DNA from: Rivularia sp. PCC 7116
GTDB taxonomy: Bacteria; Cyanobacteriota; Cyanobacteriia; Cyanobacteriales; Nostocaceae
Direction: 5' to 3'
DNA: 64,000 nucleotides
Assembly (NCBI RefSeq): GCF_000316665.1
Contig: NC_019678.1
Span: 4,278,001-4,342,000, forward strand
Position 1 is the stretch's first letter; each line of letters begins with the position of its first letter. The notes under the pieces are model-generated. The model saw only the letters and a program-made list of their open reading frames with translations, had not been told where the DNA came from and searched no databases. Made by a program: the position numbers and the translations under genes. Of the stretch, positions 36,725-46,127 are shown piece after piece.

Positions 36725-37687
36725 CTAACTGTTCGCTGACTTTCGGCTAAAATAAACGATTAAAGTCATTAATAAACCGATTCCAGTTAAATATTTAATT
36801 GGGTTAGGAATGTTTGGGTTAGGGGACATAAATCCTTCAATTAAACCAGCAATAACTAACATTGGCACAATCCCAAAGACCAATTTAATAGCTTGGGAGC
36901 CATAAAATTTCATAGCATCTAGATGGCAATATTTTCCAGGAAATAATATTGCTTTGCTAATTAATAATCCTGCACTTCCAGCAAGAATGATCGCAGGTAA
37001 TTCTAAGGAACCATGTGGAAAAATAAACGCCCAAAAAGGATAAGCTAAATTATTTTGACTTACCAGATTTGCGACTGCGCCAATAAGTAGACCATTAAAT
37101 ACTATTACATAAACTGTGAATGCCCCGGCAGTAATTCCACCGGCAATGGCACTAAAACAAACTTTCAGATTATGATTAATTGTAATTCCAGAACATATCA
37201 AAGGTTCAACACCTACAATTGAATCCATCCATAATTCACCATCCTCACGAACTTTGGAAACTATTCTTGATGGTAATATTAGTGAGATAAAGTTAGGGTC
37301 TTGCCAAATATACAACCAAGCGACTAATATACCTAAGATAAATAAAGCAGTAGTCACCACAATATAAGGAAAAGTTTGTTGTACTGTTGCAGGTAATCCC
37401 CAGCTATAAAATTTTAAAGCTCTCAAATATTTTTGCCTTCGCCAACCTCGATCAACTTGTTTACAGGCACGAGTTTTCAAAGCTTGTAAATTTTGTATCA
37501 AATGATGATTTAAATTTTGGGTGCGAGCGGATGTTAAATCTCCGACTACTAAATGGTATAGACTTGATAATTCTTTGACTTCTTTTCTTCTGAGGGAATT
37601 GAAACCTTTTTTTTCGATTTGATTCAACAAGGAGTCCAAGCGTTGCCAATTTGGTTCTCGTCTTGCAATCCAGCGTTGAATATCCAT
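36725..37687 (-). CDS. Stage II sporulation protein M (SpoIIM)-family membrane protein
   Basis: A 320-residue integral membrane protein of the SpoIIM/DUF95 type. About 100 helical N-terminal residues (MDIQRWIARREPNWQRLDSL ... KEVKELSSLYHLVVGDL) precede about five hydrophobic segments. The conserved FPHGSLELPAIILAGSAGL motif near residue 235 is the hallmark. Bacteria that do not sporulate carry this family widely; its role there is not known, with links to membrane remodelling or an AAA-ATPase/ABC partner. It starts at ATG 37687; GTG 37732 is possible. It is bracketed by inverted copies of one MITE-like repeat. Confidence 0.85.
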   Translation of the reverse strand: MDIQRWIARREPNWQRLDSLLNQIEKKGFNSLRRKEVKELSSLYHLVVGDLTSARTQNLNHHLIQNLQALKTRACKQVDRGWRRQKYLRALKFYSWGLPATVQQTFPYIVVTTALFILGILVAWLYIWQDPNFISLILPSRIVSKVREDGELWMDSIVGVEPLICSGITINHNLKVCFSAIAGGITAGAFTVYVIVFNGLLIGAVANLVSQNNLAYPFWAFIFPHGSLELPAIILAGSAGLLISKAILFPGKYCHLDAMKFYGSQAIKLVFGIVPMLVIAGLIEGFMSPNPNIPNPIKYLTGIGLLMTLIVYFSRKSANS

Positions 37688-37910
37688 ATCCCGAATTAGT
37701 GATTTATTCCAATTTGTATTTGGGCGAAGCACTATACATTGAGTATGTTTATTTCTAGATTATCTTTCGGAGAACTAATCAATCAACTATGCGGTACTAA
37801 ATCACATAAAACGCTACGCTAACTTGCCTTGATTCTACAAAATTAGAGTTACACAAACAAAGCCCACCCTAAGGTGAGCTAAATTCCCACTATTTTTAAA
37901 GGAAAGATTA
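37688..37910. other. Spacer upstream of the SpoIIM-family gene
   Basis: Contains a short palindrome AGCTCACCTTAGGGTGGGCT-type hairpin (about 37860-37880). No ORF. The gene's promoter is expected here. Confidence 0.35.
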
Positions 37911-38018
37911 ATGTCATAAAGCTTTGGTTGGTGCGTGACAGGAAAACCTTATTACTGCCTTAGAATCAATCAGTGTACTAGCACCCTACAAGAAAAATGT
38001 GCCAGTTGCAGCCATTCC
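37911..38018. repeat. MITE-like element, copy B (inverted)
   Basis: Reverse complement of copy A (36477-36595), with only a few differences over about 105 bp. Its right end CAGTTGCAGCCATT (38003-38016) keeps the terminal repeat; the left end has diverged. At about 38055-38085 a CCCCCTAACC ... GGGGGG palindrome with AACCGAATAG follows, which resembles the end of the element at 2057. Confidence 0.8.
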
Positions 38019-38205
38019 TAAAAGTAAAAGTAACTGATAACTGCATTTTTATCCCCCCTAACCTAAAAAGGGGGGAAACCGAATAGGTGTATACCTTAGC
38101 CGATGTTTTGAAAAGGGGTTTTCATAAAACGGGTAATGGTAAAATATATAACTTTATTCAGCCGAAATTAGCTATACTACCTTCTTAACCCTTCATGGCA
38201 ATTTT

Positions 38206-39003
38206 CTAATTATCAAAAATCAAAACCGGCGATTCTGGTTCTCGATAATACTGCGTCATGTCATCAAATTTACGAAGTTCGGCACGATGCACCGTTAACG
38301 TAGGTAAATTCTCAACCCATTTTTGATTTAGCTCCGAGAGCATGTTGGCAAAATTAGCGCGATTTAAATCTTCCCGAATCTCTCCAAAATAGCCTAAAGT
38401 TATGTGCGCCGTGAAATTGTACTGTTGCTCAATTCCCAATGCCATCAGCTTGGGATTTTGATAAACTGCCCGACGCAAGCTAACAATTTGCTCGTAACTT
38501 TCTTGAGAAGAGGGAACCAAACAAACCGCTATAGCCCTTGGCATAAGCATTAATCCCAACATTTGCCATTTAGGAGGATTCTTTGGAGCCGCACCATTTT
38601 GATATTGTTGAAAAATATCGTTAAAACATGACTGTAGTTGTGTTTCAAAATCAGGATTGCTTGCCTTCGCATCGCGATAGGCACTGTCCCAAATTAAGTC
38701 CGCTATAGTCAAGTGAAAGCTATCGTGCGGTACCGGTATAATCAAATCGGAACCCATGGGTAATTTTAAAAGTTCCTCTTGATAATCCTGCATTTTTGAG
38801 TAAAAAGCAGAATTTTGTGAATTGTCTTCTCCGCTAGGCGGTGTTATTAATGTATAGCCAGGAAAAGACACAGCTTTTCTTTTTTTTTCTGGGTGTGATG
38901 CAAATTTAGCAGATTCCTTCAAATGTTGGATTTGAGATATATAAGCGGAAAGTAACGTCATGGGCGCTACCCGATTTATATAAGTTTGATAATTATCGTC
39001 CAA
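38206..39003 (-). CDS. DUF1868-type 2H phosphoesterase-like protein
   Basis: A 265-residue protein with two His-x-Thr motifs: FHLTIADL (about 97-104) and FTAHITLGYF (about 198-207). These place it in the 2H phosphoesterase superfamily, close to the DUF1868 group. The order of conserved parts (PGYTLITPPSGED near residue 49, LKLPMGSDLIIPVP, then the first His motif) fits that group. It has no signal peptide. Its substrate is unknown, probably an RNA end or cyclic phosphodiester. It is unrelated in detail to the LigT-like protein at 760-1302. Confidence 0.8.
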   Translation of the reverse strand: MDDNYQTYINRVAPMTLLSAYISQIQHLKESAKFASHPEKKRKAVSFPGYTLITPPSGEDNSQNSAFYSKMQDYQEELLKLPMGSDLIIPVPHDSFHLTIADLIWDSAYRDAKASNPDFETQLQSCFNDIFQQYQNGAAPKNPPKWQMLGLMLMPRAIAVCLVPSSQESYEQIVSLRRAVYQNPKLMALGIEQQYNFTAHITLGYFGEIREDLNRANFANMLSELNQKWVENLPTLTVHRAELRKFDDMTQYYREPESPVLIFDN

Positions 39004-39206
39004 CTTTCATATTCTCCCGCACTCATTGCATAAATTGTAGGCAAAATCGCTCAATTTAACCAAAGTAACCAAAGTTTGGATAAGTTAGGAATTATTCATT
39101 GGGTAAAAGTAAAAGGTAAAACTTTCATATGCTTTCATATAATAAATCGATAACTTTCACCCTTGCGAGAAGCTAATTCGTATTTTTTACTTCCTATACC
39201 TTAATC

Positions 39207-40199
39207 ATGCCAATTTACATCTACTGGGGCGAAGATGATTTTGCTATGGAAAAAGCGATCGCCGATTTACGCAACGAAGTTCTCGACGAGAATTGGGCAT
39301 CGTTTAACTACACAACTTTCCCCCCCGATTATCCTAATGCTGTAATTGAAGCATTGAATCAAGCAATGACACCACCTTTCGGGGCTGGTGGGCGCTTGGT
39401 ATGGCTGATGAATACTAATATCACTCAGCAATCCGATAGCAATGTCTTATCTGAGTTACAGCGTACTTTAGACGTAATTCCCGATAATTCCCATTTATTA
39501 ATCACTAGCAGCAACAAACCGGATGAAAGACTCAAATCTACAAAACAGTTAAAAAAATTTGCTAAATTTCAGGAGTTTGGATTGATATCACCCTGGAAAA
39601 CTGACTTGCTCGTAAAATCTGTCAATGATGCGGCAAAATCTTTAGGAATTAAATTAGCCCCTAACTGTGCGGAATTTTTGGTAGAAGCCATAGGTAACGA
39701 TACTCGTCTGCTTTACAACGAATTAAGTAAATTGCAGCTTTACCTATTAGATAGCAATCAACCATTAAATGTTGAGACTGCTGCTCAATTAATCCAAAAC
39801 TCTACTCAAAGTAGCCTACAATTAGCTGGTGCTATTAGAATCGGAGACACGGCAAAAGCTTTGAATTTAGTAGCAGATTTAATAAATGCAGCCGAACCTT
39901 CCTTACGGATAGTAGCCACTCTTATCGGTCAATTTCGTACTTGGCTGTGGGTTAGAATTATGATGGAAACAGGCGAACGTTCTCCCCAAGCAATAGCTCA
40001 AGCAGCTGAAGTTCGCAATCATTATCGTATTAAATATTTACAACAAGAAGTTCAGCTTCTTTCGGTACAACAATTAATTTCTTGTATGCCTATACTACTT
40101 GAATTAGAAGTTAATCTAAAACAAGGAGCGGCTCAAACTCTAACACTCCAAACTAAAGTTATAGAACTATGTCAAATATGCCAAAAAAGACGACAATGA
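39207..40199 (+). CDS. holA: DNA polymerase III subunit delta
   Basis: A 330-residue clamp-loader subunit that opens the beta sliding clamp. Family features: MPIYIYWGEDDFAMEKAI at the N-terminus, WASFNYTTF, PPFGAGGRLVWL, a RecA-like core, LAPNCAEFLVEAIGNDTRLLYNELSKL and the helical C-terminal collar (AGAIRIGDTAKALNLVADL). No Walker A is expected in this subunit, and none is present. It is a single gene with its own spacer. Confidence 0.92.
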   Translation: MPIYIYWGEDDFAMEKAIADLRNEVLDENWASFNYTTFPPDYPNAVIEALNQAMTPPFGAGGRLVWLMNTNITQQSDSNVLSELQRTLDVIPDNSHLLITSSNKPDERLKSTKQLKKFAKFQEFGLISPWKTDLLVKSVNDAAKSLGIKLAPNCAEFLVEAIGNDTRLLYNELSKLQLYLLDSNQPLNVETAAQLIQNSTQSSLQLAGAIRIGDTAKALNLVADLINAAEPSLRIVATLIGQFRTWLWVRIMMETGERSPQAIAQAAEVRNHYRIKYLQQEVQLLSVQQLISCMPILLELEVNLKQGAAQTLTLQTKVIELCQICQKRRQ

Positions 40200-40302
40200 A
40201 TATATTTGTTTAATTTATTCGATTATTCAAGGGAACAACTACTCCTTGAAACAATTCAAAGTGATTAACATCTTCTTACTGTAATTAATTATCACACAGC
40301 AT

Positions 40303-40779
40303 ATGAAGAGAATTACTCATTCTTCCAAGGGAACTAATATTGCTCGAATGCTTTATAAGTCTTTTTTCGTAGGTACTTTAGCTGCTCTTAGTTTTGCTGC
40401 TGGCAGTATAGTTTCGAGTGCAAAAGCTGATGCTCAAACCCCTTCATCAGTTAACAATAATGATATAGAGAAATATTCTAGAGCTTTATTAACAATAGAG
40501 CAAAGCAGGCTTCAAGCATTTGAAGAACTAAAAAAAATCTCTGGTCAAGTTCCTAGCATAACCTGCAATAAACCTAAAACTATAGCTGCTCTGCCTACAC
40601 GCAAAGCAAGGGATATTGCTAATAAATACTGTCAGCGCTCTCAGACAATTGTTAAAGATAGCGGATTGAGCATTCAACATTTTAACGATATTACACTGAA
40701 GCTACAAAATGATGACAGCTTAAAAAAGCAGATTCATAATGCATTAATCCGTTTACAGAAAAAGCCTAATTCTCGATAG
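40303..40779 (+). CDS. DUF4168-type secreted protein
   Basis: A 158-residue protein with a long signal peptide (KSFFVGTLAALSFAAGSIVSSAKADAQ) and a helical DUF4168-like mature domain (KYSRALLTIEQSRLQAFEEL ... LSIQHFNDITLKLQNDDSLKKQIHNALIRL, two motifs). Two cysteines (SITCNKP and KYCQRS) may pair. The domain is frequent in cyanobacterial periplasmic or extracellular proteins of unknown function. A strong intrinsic terminator follows. Confidence 0.8.
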   Translation: MKRITHSSKGTNIARMLYKSFFVGTLAALSFAAGSIVSSAKADAQTPSSVNNNDIEKYSRALLTIEQSRLQAFEELKKISGQVPSITCNKPKTIAALPTRKARDIANKYCQRSQTIVKDSGLSIQHFNDITLKLQNDDSLKKQIHNALIRLQKKPNSR

Positions 40780-40822
40780 ATAAAACTTAAGCAAAAATTT
40801 AGATTTATCGAATGAAAGATTG

Positions 40823-40860
40823 TTCCCCCCGGATGAGCCGGGGGAATGGAATAATTTTTT
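40823..40860 (+). terminator. Intrinsic terminator after the DUF4168 gene
   Basis: GC-rich stem TTCCCCCCGG (40823-40832) with CCGGGGGAA (40838-40846), loop ATGAG, followed by TGGAATAATTTTTT. Among the clearest terminators in the window. Confidence 0.85.
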
Positions 40861-41219
40861 AATTTGATTTATAAAATATTAAGTGTTTATTAAGTAATGG
40901 TTGGATGAATCTTCACTTGATTGAATTTTTTACAACTTGACTTTTGACACTGGCTTAACGTTAGCTTGTCGTAGTTTTAGCAGCTACTATAAGCTGGCAG
41001 TTAATGATTAATAAAAAATCTTTATAAATTTGGCGGATTGTATTTGAGTCGTATCCACAGTACTCGAATCCACTTTTATCAGTAACTAGGGGCAAAGCCT
41101 GCAAATAGTGGAAACCCCTCTGCTTGAGAAGAAGAGGGGAAGGGGTGAGGTAAAGACGGTATTCCACTTGAGTTAAAAGTTGATATCTAGATCCAGCAAC
41201 GCCGTTTGAGTTTTAAATA
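40861..41219. other. Intergenic region, 360 bp
   Basis: Holds a palindrome of the CCCCTC...GAGGGG kind at about 41115-41135. A minus-strand open frame (40961-41167) crosses this repeat and is not supported as a gene. Confidence 0.4.
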
Positions 41220-41795
41220 TTAAGCCGGATAAAATCTTTGCTGTTTTGCCCGAATATTTTTAATATGCTTTTTGACTGTATTTACAGTAATAAAAAGACT
41301 TTGGGCAATTTGTTTATAGCTTGACGTAACCCGATAGAGACTCCATATTTCCGCTTCACGCTGGGTTAAGTGGTATTGATAAGCTTCGGACAAAGCTACA
41401 TTTTTCAAAGACTCGTAGCGATTCTCGATTGTTACCAGTAGTAATGATTGCTCTGCTAATTCTAGATTAAACCGTCTTACCCTTAAACGAAAAACCAGTG
41501 ATTGATTGATAATTATTTCTTCCGAAAATGTTGTTAAATTTTGATGGCAAAGCTGATTTTGTATCAATGTATTGCAAGCATTCCAAATCACTGATGGCAC
41601 AGAATTAATATTCAAATTTGATTTATCTATTTGACTGCAAATATTTTCAGCGCTAGCATTTCTATGAACTAATTCACCTGTTTCAGTTAAGATTAAAATA
41701 CCATCTTCTAAGTTGTCTACTATTTCTTGTAAAAAATATATTTGGTCTTGAAACTGCAGTTCTGTTTCAGTTTTTGAAAGTTGAGAAATATTCAT
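41220..41795 (-). CDS. LuxR-type transcriptional regulator with PAS-like N-terminus
   Basis: A 191-residue regulator. The N-terminal part (about 15-115) looks like a PAS sensor (QEIVDNLEDGILILTETGELVHRNASAENI). The C-terminal GerE/LuxR helix-turn-helix (LTQREAEIWSLYRVTSSYKQ then IAQSLFITVNTVKKHIKNI) binds DNA. There is no receiver domain. ATG 41795 (MNISQLSKTE) is preferred; a TTG start 54 bases upstream is possible. The target is unknown. It lies next to the GH13 enzyme gene on the same strand but 326 bp downstream, past a terminator. Confidence 0.85.
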   Translation of the reverse strand: MNISQLSKTETELQFQDQIYFLQEIVDNLEDGILILTETGELVHRNASAENICSQIDKSNLNINSVPSVIWNACNTLIQNQLCHQNLTTFSEEIIINQSLVFRLRVRRFNLELAEQSLLLVTIENRYESLKNVALSEAYQYHLTQREAEIWSLYRVTSSYKQIAQSLFITVNTVKKHIKNIRAKQQRFYPA

Positions 41796-42036
41796 ATACT
41801 TGTACTTGATATATTTAAAATTGACAGACAATATTTGTGATGACTGCAAGTTTAAACGTCACCTACAAATATGTATAAATGAGTTTTGATAGCTAAAATT
41901 AGCCTTCTAGAGCATGATAATTTTTTATACAGCTTGACAGTAATATATTTCGGATTTTGATTTAGGGCTGATGTAGGAGGGTTTTGAGTCTGTGAAACCC
42001 ATATTTCCCTTCGCCGTTGCGTAAGTCATAAAATTA

Positions 42037-42066
42037 ATAAACCCGATTTAAAAAAATCGGGTTTAT
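42037..42066 (-). terminator. Terminator of the GH13 gene
   Basis: Perfect 13-bp stem ATAAACCCGATTT (42037-42049) with AAATCGGGTTTAT (42054-42066), loop of 4, followed on the minus strand by TAATTTTATG. It lies 56 bp after the stop codon. Confidence 0.75.
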
Positions 42067-42121
42067 GTAAAGGTCTAAATTTTAAAAAATGCAGCAGGAT
42101 AACTAGCTGAAGACAATAAAA

Positions 42122-43780
42122 TTACCTCCAAACAAACACTTTTGCTTCAAAATGTCCTAAGTCAGTCATAATTCCATCATCTCCAGCTTCAATATCATAA
42201 TTAGCTGTCCATTCATGCCATGTACCCGTAGCAGGAAAATTCGGAACTTTATAACCAGCCAAGAAATTTTCGGAAAAGTTAGCTACAACCACAATACGAG
42301 AACCTTCATCATTCCAACGGGTGTATGCTAATACCTTAGCTTCGGGATTTTCGTGAATAAATTCAATATTTTCCCCATATAAAGCATGATTATTTTTACG
42401 TAGGTTAATTAAACCTTTGTAATACTCAAATAATCCTCTATTTAAATCATTTTCCAGTAATCCCCATTCAATTTTTGATGATTCTGGAGTCTGAGGTTTA
42501 TATTCGCCAAATTCTTGCCCCATCCACACCATTGGTACGCCGACTGCTGTCATTAAAATGGCTGCTGCCAACTTTAATCGATGAAACGCTTCCTTATCAA
42601 AAACTTCGCGATCGCCCAATTCCACCATTATCCTGTCATGGTCGTGGTTGGTAATATAATTGACAACGTTGGTTGCACCCATGAAGCCTTGACGCTTGCA
42701 ATCGATGACATCTTTTAGTTCTTCTAAATCAAATTTATCGCCACAAATATGTTCCCGAATGCAATGGTAAAAACTATCGTGCCAGCAACCATCCATTGGA
42801 CCATCTAAATTTGTAATGCTGGTAGTTTCAGGAATATGTTCGGCAATATTATAGAAAGGTTTTGCACCAGCGGTTTTTTTGGCTTCATCTACTATCCAAT
42901 GCATGAAATCATAGTTAGCAATTTGCCGCGCTGCATCGTAACGAATACCGTCAATGTGATATTCTTCAATCCAGAAACGTACTGTATCGCCAATAAACCT
43001 TCGCGCTGGATAGGTGTCTAAATTATCGTCATATTTTTCATAATTAAATTCTGGTCCCCAGTTATTATCAGGATCGCGGGGTTCGTGGTGATACCAGTAA
43101 TCGTGGTCGATTTGTGTTAAAGGAGCCGATGCTTCTGAATGATTAAAAATAACATCCATCAACACTCGAATTCCCTTGCCATGACATTCATCAATTAACT
43201 TTTTTAAGTCCGCAGTCTCACCATAGCTGGTTTCAGTAGCGAAGAAATGACGAGGATTATATCCCCAGCTATAATCGCCAGGGTATTCTTTAATTGGCAT
43301 TAACTCAATAGCGTTAATTCCCAACTCTACTAAATAATCTAGCTTCTCGATAACGTGTTGATACTTTCCACGTGCATACTTATCATCTTCCCCACCAGAA
43401 AAGTCAGCGACGTGCAACTCGTAAATAACTAATTCATTGTCTGGAGGTAAAGGCTTATCGTCATGAAACCAAACATAGGTATCGACAATTCTTTCCCCAT
43501 CTTTAATACGAACAATACCATTTTCATAACCACCTAATGCATCAATATCAGTCGCATAAGGATCGGTTACATCTACCCATTGATCTTCTTCAAAAAACCA
43601 AGACTTTGAGCGGACTTTAAATTTATATTTATAAACACCGTCTTCTAAATCAACTTTTAAGCGAAAATAACCATCTTCGCCTTTTTCCATTGCGATTGAT
43701 TCCCAATCTGAGAAGCAACCACTTAAAGCAGCTTCTTTGTTATAAGGAGCAAAGAGCTTGAATTCAATGGGCTTTGCCAT
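42122..43780 (-). CDS. GH13 alpha-amylase-family enzyme with CBM48 (branching-enzyme-like)
   Basis: A 552-residue enzyme acting on alpha-glucans. Residues 1-95 form a CBM48/isoamylase N-domain (FKLFAPYNKEAALSGCFSDW, YKYKFKV). The catalytic barrel has the four GH13 regions: DVIFNH (209-214), GIRYDAAR with nucleophile Asp282, NIAEH with acid/base Glu314, and ITNHDHDR with Asp380. A C-terminal beta domain follows (VLAYTRWNDEGSRIVVVANFSENFL). It resembles 1,4-alpha-glucan branching enzymes and trehalohydrolases but is shorter than classical GlgB (about 750). Its exact bond specificity is uncertain. No signal peptide, so it probably works on glycogen in the cytoplasm. Confidence 0.88.
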   Translation of the reverse strand: MAKPIEFKLFAPYNKEAALSGCFSDWESIAMEKGEDGYFRLKVDLEDGVYKYKFKVRSKSWFFEEDQWVDVTDPYATDIDALGGYENGIVRIKDGERIVDTYVWFHDDKPLPPDNELVIYELHVADFSGGEDDKYARGKYQHVIEKLDYLVELGINAIELMPIKEYPGDYSWGYNPRHFFATETSYGETADLKKLIDECHGKGIRVLMDVIFNHSEASAPLTQIDHDYWYHHEPRDPDNNWGPEFNYEKYDDNLDTYPARRFIGDTVRFWIEEYHIDGIRYDAARQIANYDFMHWIVDEAKKTAGAKPFYNIAEHIPETTSITNLDGPMDGCWHDSFYHCIREHICGDKFDLEELKDVIDCKRQGFMGATNVVNYITNHDHDRIMVELGDREVFDKEAFHRLKLAAAILMTAVGVPMVWMGQEFGEYKPQTPESSKIEWGLLENDLNRGLFEYYKGLINLRKNNHALYGENIEFIHENPEAKVLAYTRWNDEGSRIVVVANFSENFLAGYKVPNFPATGTWHEWTANYDIEAGDDGIMTDLGHFEAKVFVWR

Positions 43781-44360
43781 AATTGTGTTTAAAACCTAAT
43801 AAGTATAGAACTAGGCTTAGGAAATAAACATACTCTGCTCTTACTGCTTTTAGCTAATAGTTTGTTATCAATAGCAATCGGCAGTTATCGAGTAAGAAGT
43901 ATTGTTTAATTACTCTTACCTTGTAATGATTATTTTGCACGTTAAGTTTTGTTAATAAATCTTTCGCCAGGAATAATTTAGGTAAAAACAGCTATTTCTT
44001 GAGGAGTATAGTTGTATTACTACCTAATTACTTAAGTACTTGCTGATGGGATTTAAGGCTTATAGGTAAAAGGAAAGGATGCCCCTAATTAACATTTGCG
44101 ATCAAAATAATCTCTTGTAGATTACCTATTACCTTTAACCTTGATGAATTGCATTGATTCTTCAATAAATACCTTTAATTCAGATAAGAACTCCATAAAT
44201 AAAGTTGAGATTTGATAGTGTTTTTCTAATCTTCCCTCGGGAGTTTTATACCAGTTGTATCCACCGCAACCCCTTAGCCGTAGACAGCTTTAGCCTAAAC
44301 TCGAATTGAATTATGGAACCTATTTCTTCTACAAGATTAATTGTCTGACATTAGACAATT
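43781..44360. other. Intergenic region, 580 bp
   Basis: Separates the GH13 gene from the last gene of the exopolysaccharide cluster. It holds a hairpin ATTGTCT / AGACAAT (44340-44359) next to the stop codon of the last glycosyltransferase, and the end of the duplicated unit (homologous to 46065-46127) begins at about 44288. No ORF. Confidence 0.5.
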
Positions 44361-45557
44361 TCAGACACAGCTTTTAAGTTTGGGTTGATTGTACAAACCT
44401 GACGATAAACTGCGTTCGCTTAACCATTTTTGACTGACTGGTGAGTCGAATAGCCAATTCGTAATTAAATCTCCCCATTTAACGGGCATTTGTAAATGTT
44501 CCCATGAGGCTTCACTATTGAGGGATATTCGATGGTACAACTCTTCAGAGGCAAATAATTCCTGGATTGATTGAGCGAGTAACTTTGATTGGCGCTCTGG
44601 GAATACCATTGCATTCTGACGATGTACTAAATTGCCGCGAAACATGGGATGGTCGGATGCAATAATCGGAGTATGAGCGCATAATGACTGATAAATTGTA
44701 GCTGGACAGCCTTCAGAATATTCATGCCGACTGGGGATAATCACTGCATCTGCATCACGCATTAATTCCATAACACGGGTTTGCGATACTAATCCTAAAA
44801 ATTCTACTTGTTCCCCGATTTGCAATTCTTCTGCACGACGCTGAAATTTATCGATGTCGCCATTACCCGCTATTTTTAACTTGATTGGTTGGATGTGACG
44901 CAGTTGTGCTACTGCTTCGAGAATTTCCCCTACACCTTTAGATTCAATGATTAAGCCTACATAGACCAAGTTTCGAGTCTCAGAGTTTGATGATAAATGT
45001 TTGGGCGTGAAAGGTTGTGGGGTAAATTTACGCACCCAATCCCAAGGAATGATTTTATCCGGATTAACACCTATTTGTTGCAAGGAATAAGAAGCATTTA
45101 ATCCATGATTAGCTACCCAATCTATTTGTTGATGGTTTAATAATTTTTTCCAAGTATAATTTTGAATACGTGATTTCCAACCTCTTGGTACAAAAGAATC
45201 CGCAAGTAATGCCATTATTTTGACTTGATGCTTGATTCCCCAGTGAAACATCTGTTTCATGGGGAATCTGACTACTAAGTGAGTCGGTTGTTGACTTTCG
45301 AGAATTTCTAAAACTTTATTGGGATTCTGATAGGGTTCAAATCCTCCAGCAATTACTCGCAAATTGGGTTCGATTTTTTCGTTATATACTTGCTTACTGT
45401 AACAACAAGCTAGTGTTACTTCATCAATTTGCTGGCTAATTTTAGTCGTAGTATCAATTACATATTTGTGACAATGATAGGTTTCGATTCCATGTTTATG
45501 GATCTTATGATATGCCTCACGATAATCGCCAGCATAGTCAATGATTAAAAGACGCAT
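44361..45557 (-). CDS. Glycosyltransferase, family 4-like, paralogue B
   Basis: A 398-residue GT-B-fold glycosyltransferase. The N-domain starts MRLLIIDYAGDYREAYHKIH; the C-domain has NLVYVGLIIESKGVGEILEA (donor site), VEFLGLVSQTRVMELMRDAD, and the PSRHEYSEGCPATIYQSLCA region that corresponds to the E-x7-E motif of GT4. It is nearly a duplicate of the gene at 46128-47330: both share the N-terminus, the block around residues 60-100 and the C-terminus SGLYNQPKLKSCV. It is probably the last gene of the exopolysaccharide cluster and adds one sugar. Confidence 0.88.
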   Translation of the reverse strand: MRLLIIDYAGDYREAYHKIHKHGIETYHCHKYVIDTTTKISQQIDEVTLACCYSKQVYNEKIEPNLRVIAGGFEPYQNPNKVLEILESQQPTHLVVRFPMKQMFHWGIKHQVKIMALLADSFVPRGWKSRIQNYTWKKLLNHQQIDWVANHGLNASYSLQQIGVNPDKIIPWDWVRKFTPQPFTPKHLSSNSETRNLVYVGLIIESKGVGEILEAVAQLRHIQPIKLKIAGNGDIDKFQRRAEELQIGEQVEFLGLVSQTRVMELMRDADAVIIPSRHEYSEGCPATIYQSLCAHTPIIASDHPMFRGNLVHRQNAMVFPERQSKLLAQSIQELFASEELYHRISLNSEASWEHLQMPVKWGDLITNWLFDSPVSQKWLSERSLSSGLYNQPKLKSCV

Positions 45558-45870
45558 TTATGATCTTTGGGTATTGGGATTTATAAGTAATTTATGTTAC
45601 TTAAATTTTCATAGGCTGTAAGTAATCTTGAATACAATTGCCATCCAGCTTTGAATTGTATTTATGTGCTTTAGGAAATGCTGGTTTTTTATACAGTTAA
45701 GTAAAAATTACTACTCTTGTAGTACTTACGCACTCGTAACCGAAAATAAAGCTTTGCGATGATCCGCACCTTCGGTGAATACTATCTCCATCCGGGAGAC
45801 GCTCGGCTAGCGCACAGGGAATAATGACGCAAACACATAGTCCTTGCGTAAGTCCTGTTGTAGTTACACA
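45558..45870. other. Spacer of paralogue B with MITE insertion
   Basis: The part next to the gene (45558-45680) is recognisably similar to the spacer before paralogue A (47331-47450): TGGGTATTGGGATTTA, AATTGTATTTATGTG. The rest holds the MITE-like element at 45724. Confidence 0.6.
45724..45853. repeat. MITE-like element, 130 bp
   Basis: Ends ACTTACGCA (45724-45732) and TGCGTAAGT (45845-45853) are perfect 9-bp terminal inverted repeats. The inside holds a GGGAGACGCTCGGCTAGCGC palindromic block and no ORF. ACTTACGCA ends are common among small cyanobacterial elements. It was inserted in one copy of the duplicated unit only. Confidence 0.7.
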
Positions 45871-46058
45871 CTGTTTGCATAAATCCCAGTTAAATTAGTT
45901 GATCGATTGGCAATCCCCGACCTAATCTATAGAAAACAAATATAAATAAAGTTAAAATACCGACAAAAAAGACAGTTGTCTGGAAATCCTGAGCAAAGTA
46001 AGCTTTTCGTGCCAAAGCCCGTAAAGATTGACTATATATATAAAGGTAAATCGTTGAA
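45871..46058 (-). pseudogene. Duplicated 3' fragment of the flippase gene
   Basis: Matches the 3' end of the flippase gene (47749-47939) over about 188 bp with scattered differences, including the stop-codon region and 20 bp beyond it. A small deletion (GAGCAAAGTAAGCTTTT against GAGCAAAGCAAAATAGCTTTT) shifts the frame, so the fragment cannot encode the tail correctly. It shows that the unit [flippase 3' end + spacer + glycosyltransferase] was copied in tandem. Confidence 0.88.
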
Positions 46059-46127
46059 GTTTCAGTCTAAACTCCAGTTGAATTATGGAACTGATTTCTT
46101 CTACAAGATTAATTGTCTGAAAATTTT

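Noticed and set aside
40961-41167. Minus-strand open frame containing KSGFEYCGYDSNTIRQIYKD
   Set aside because: The middle looks protein-like, but the frame runs through a CCCCTC/GAGGGG dispersed palindrome and has no start signal. Possibly a relic; not supported.
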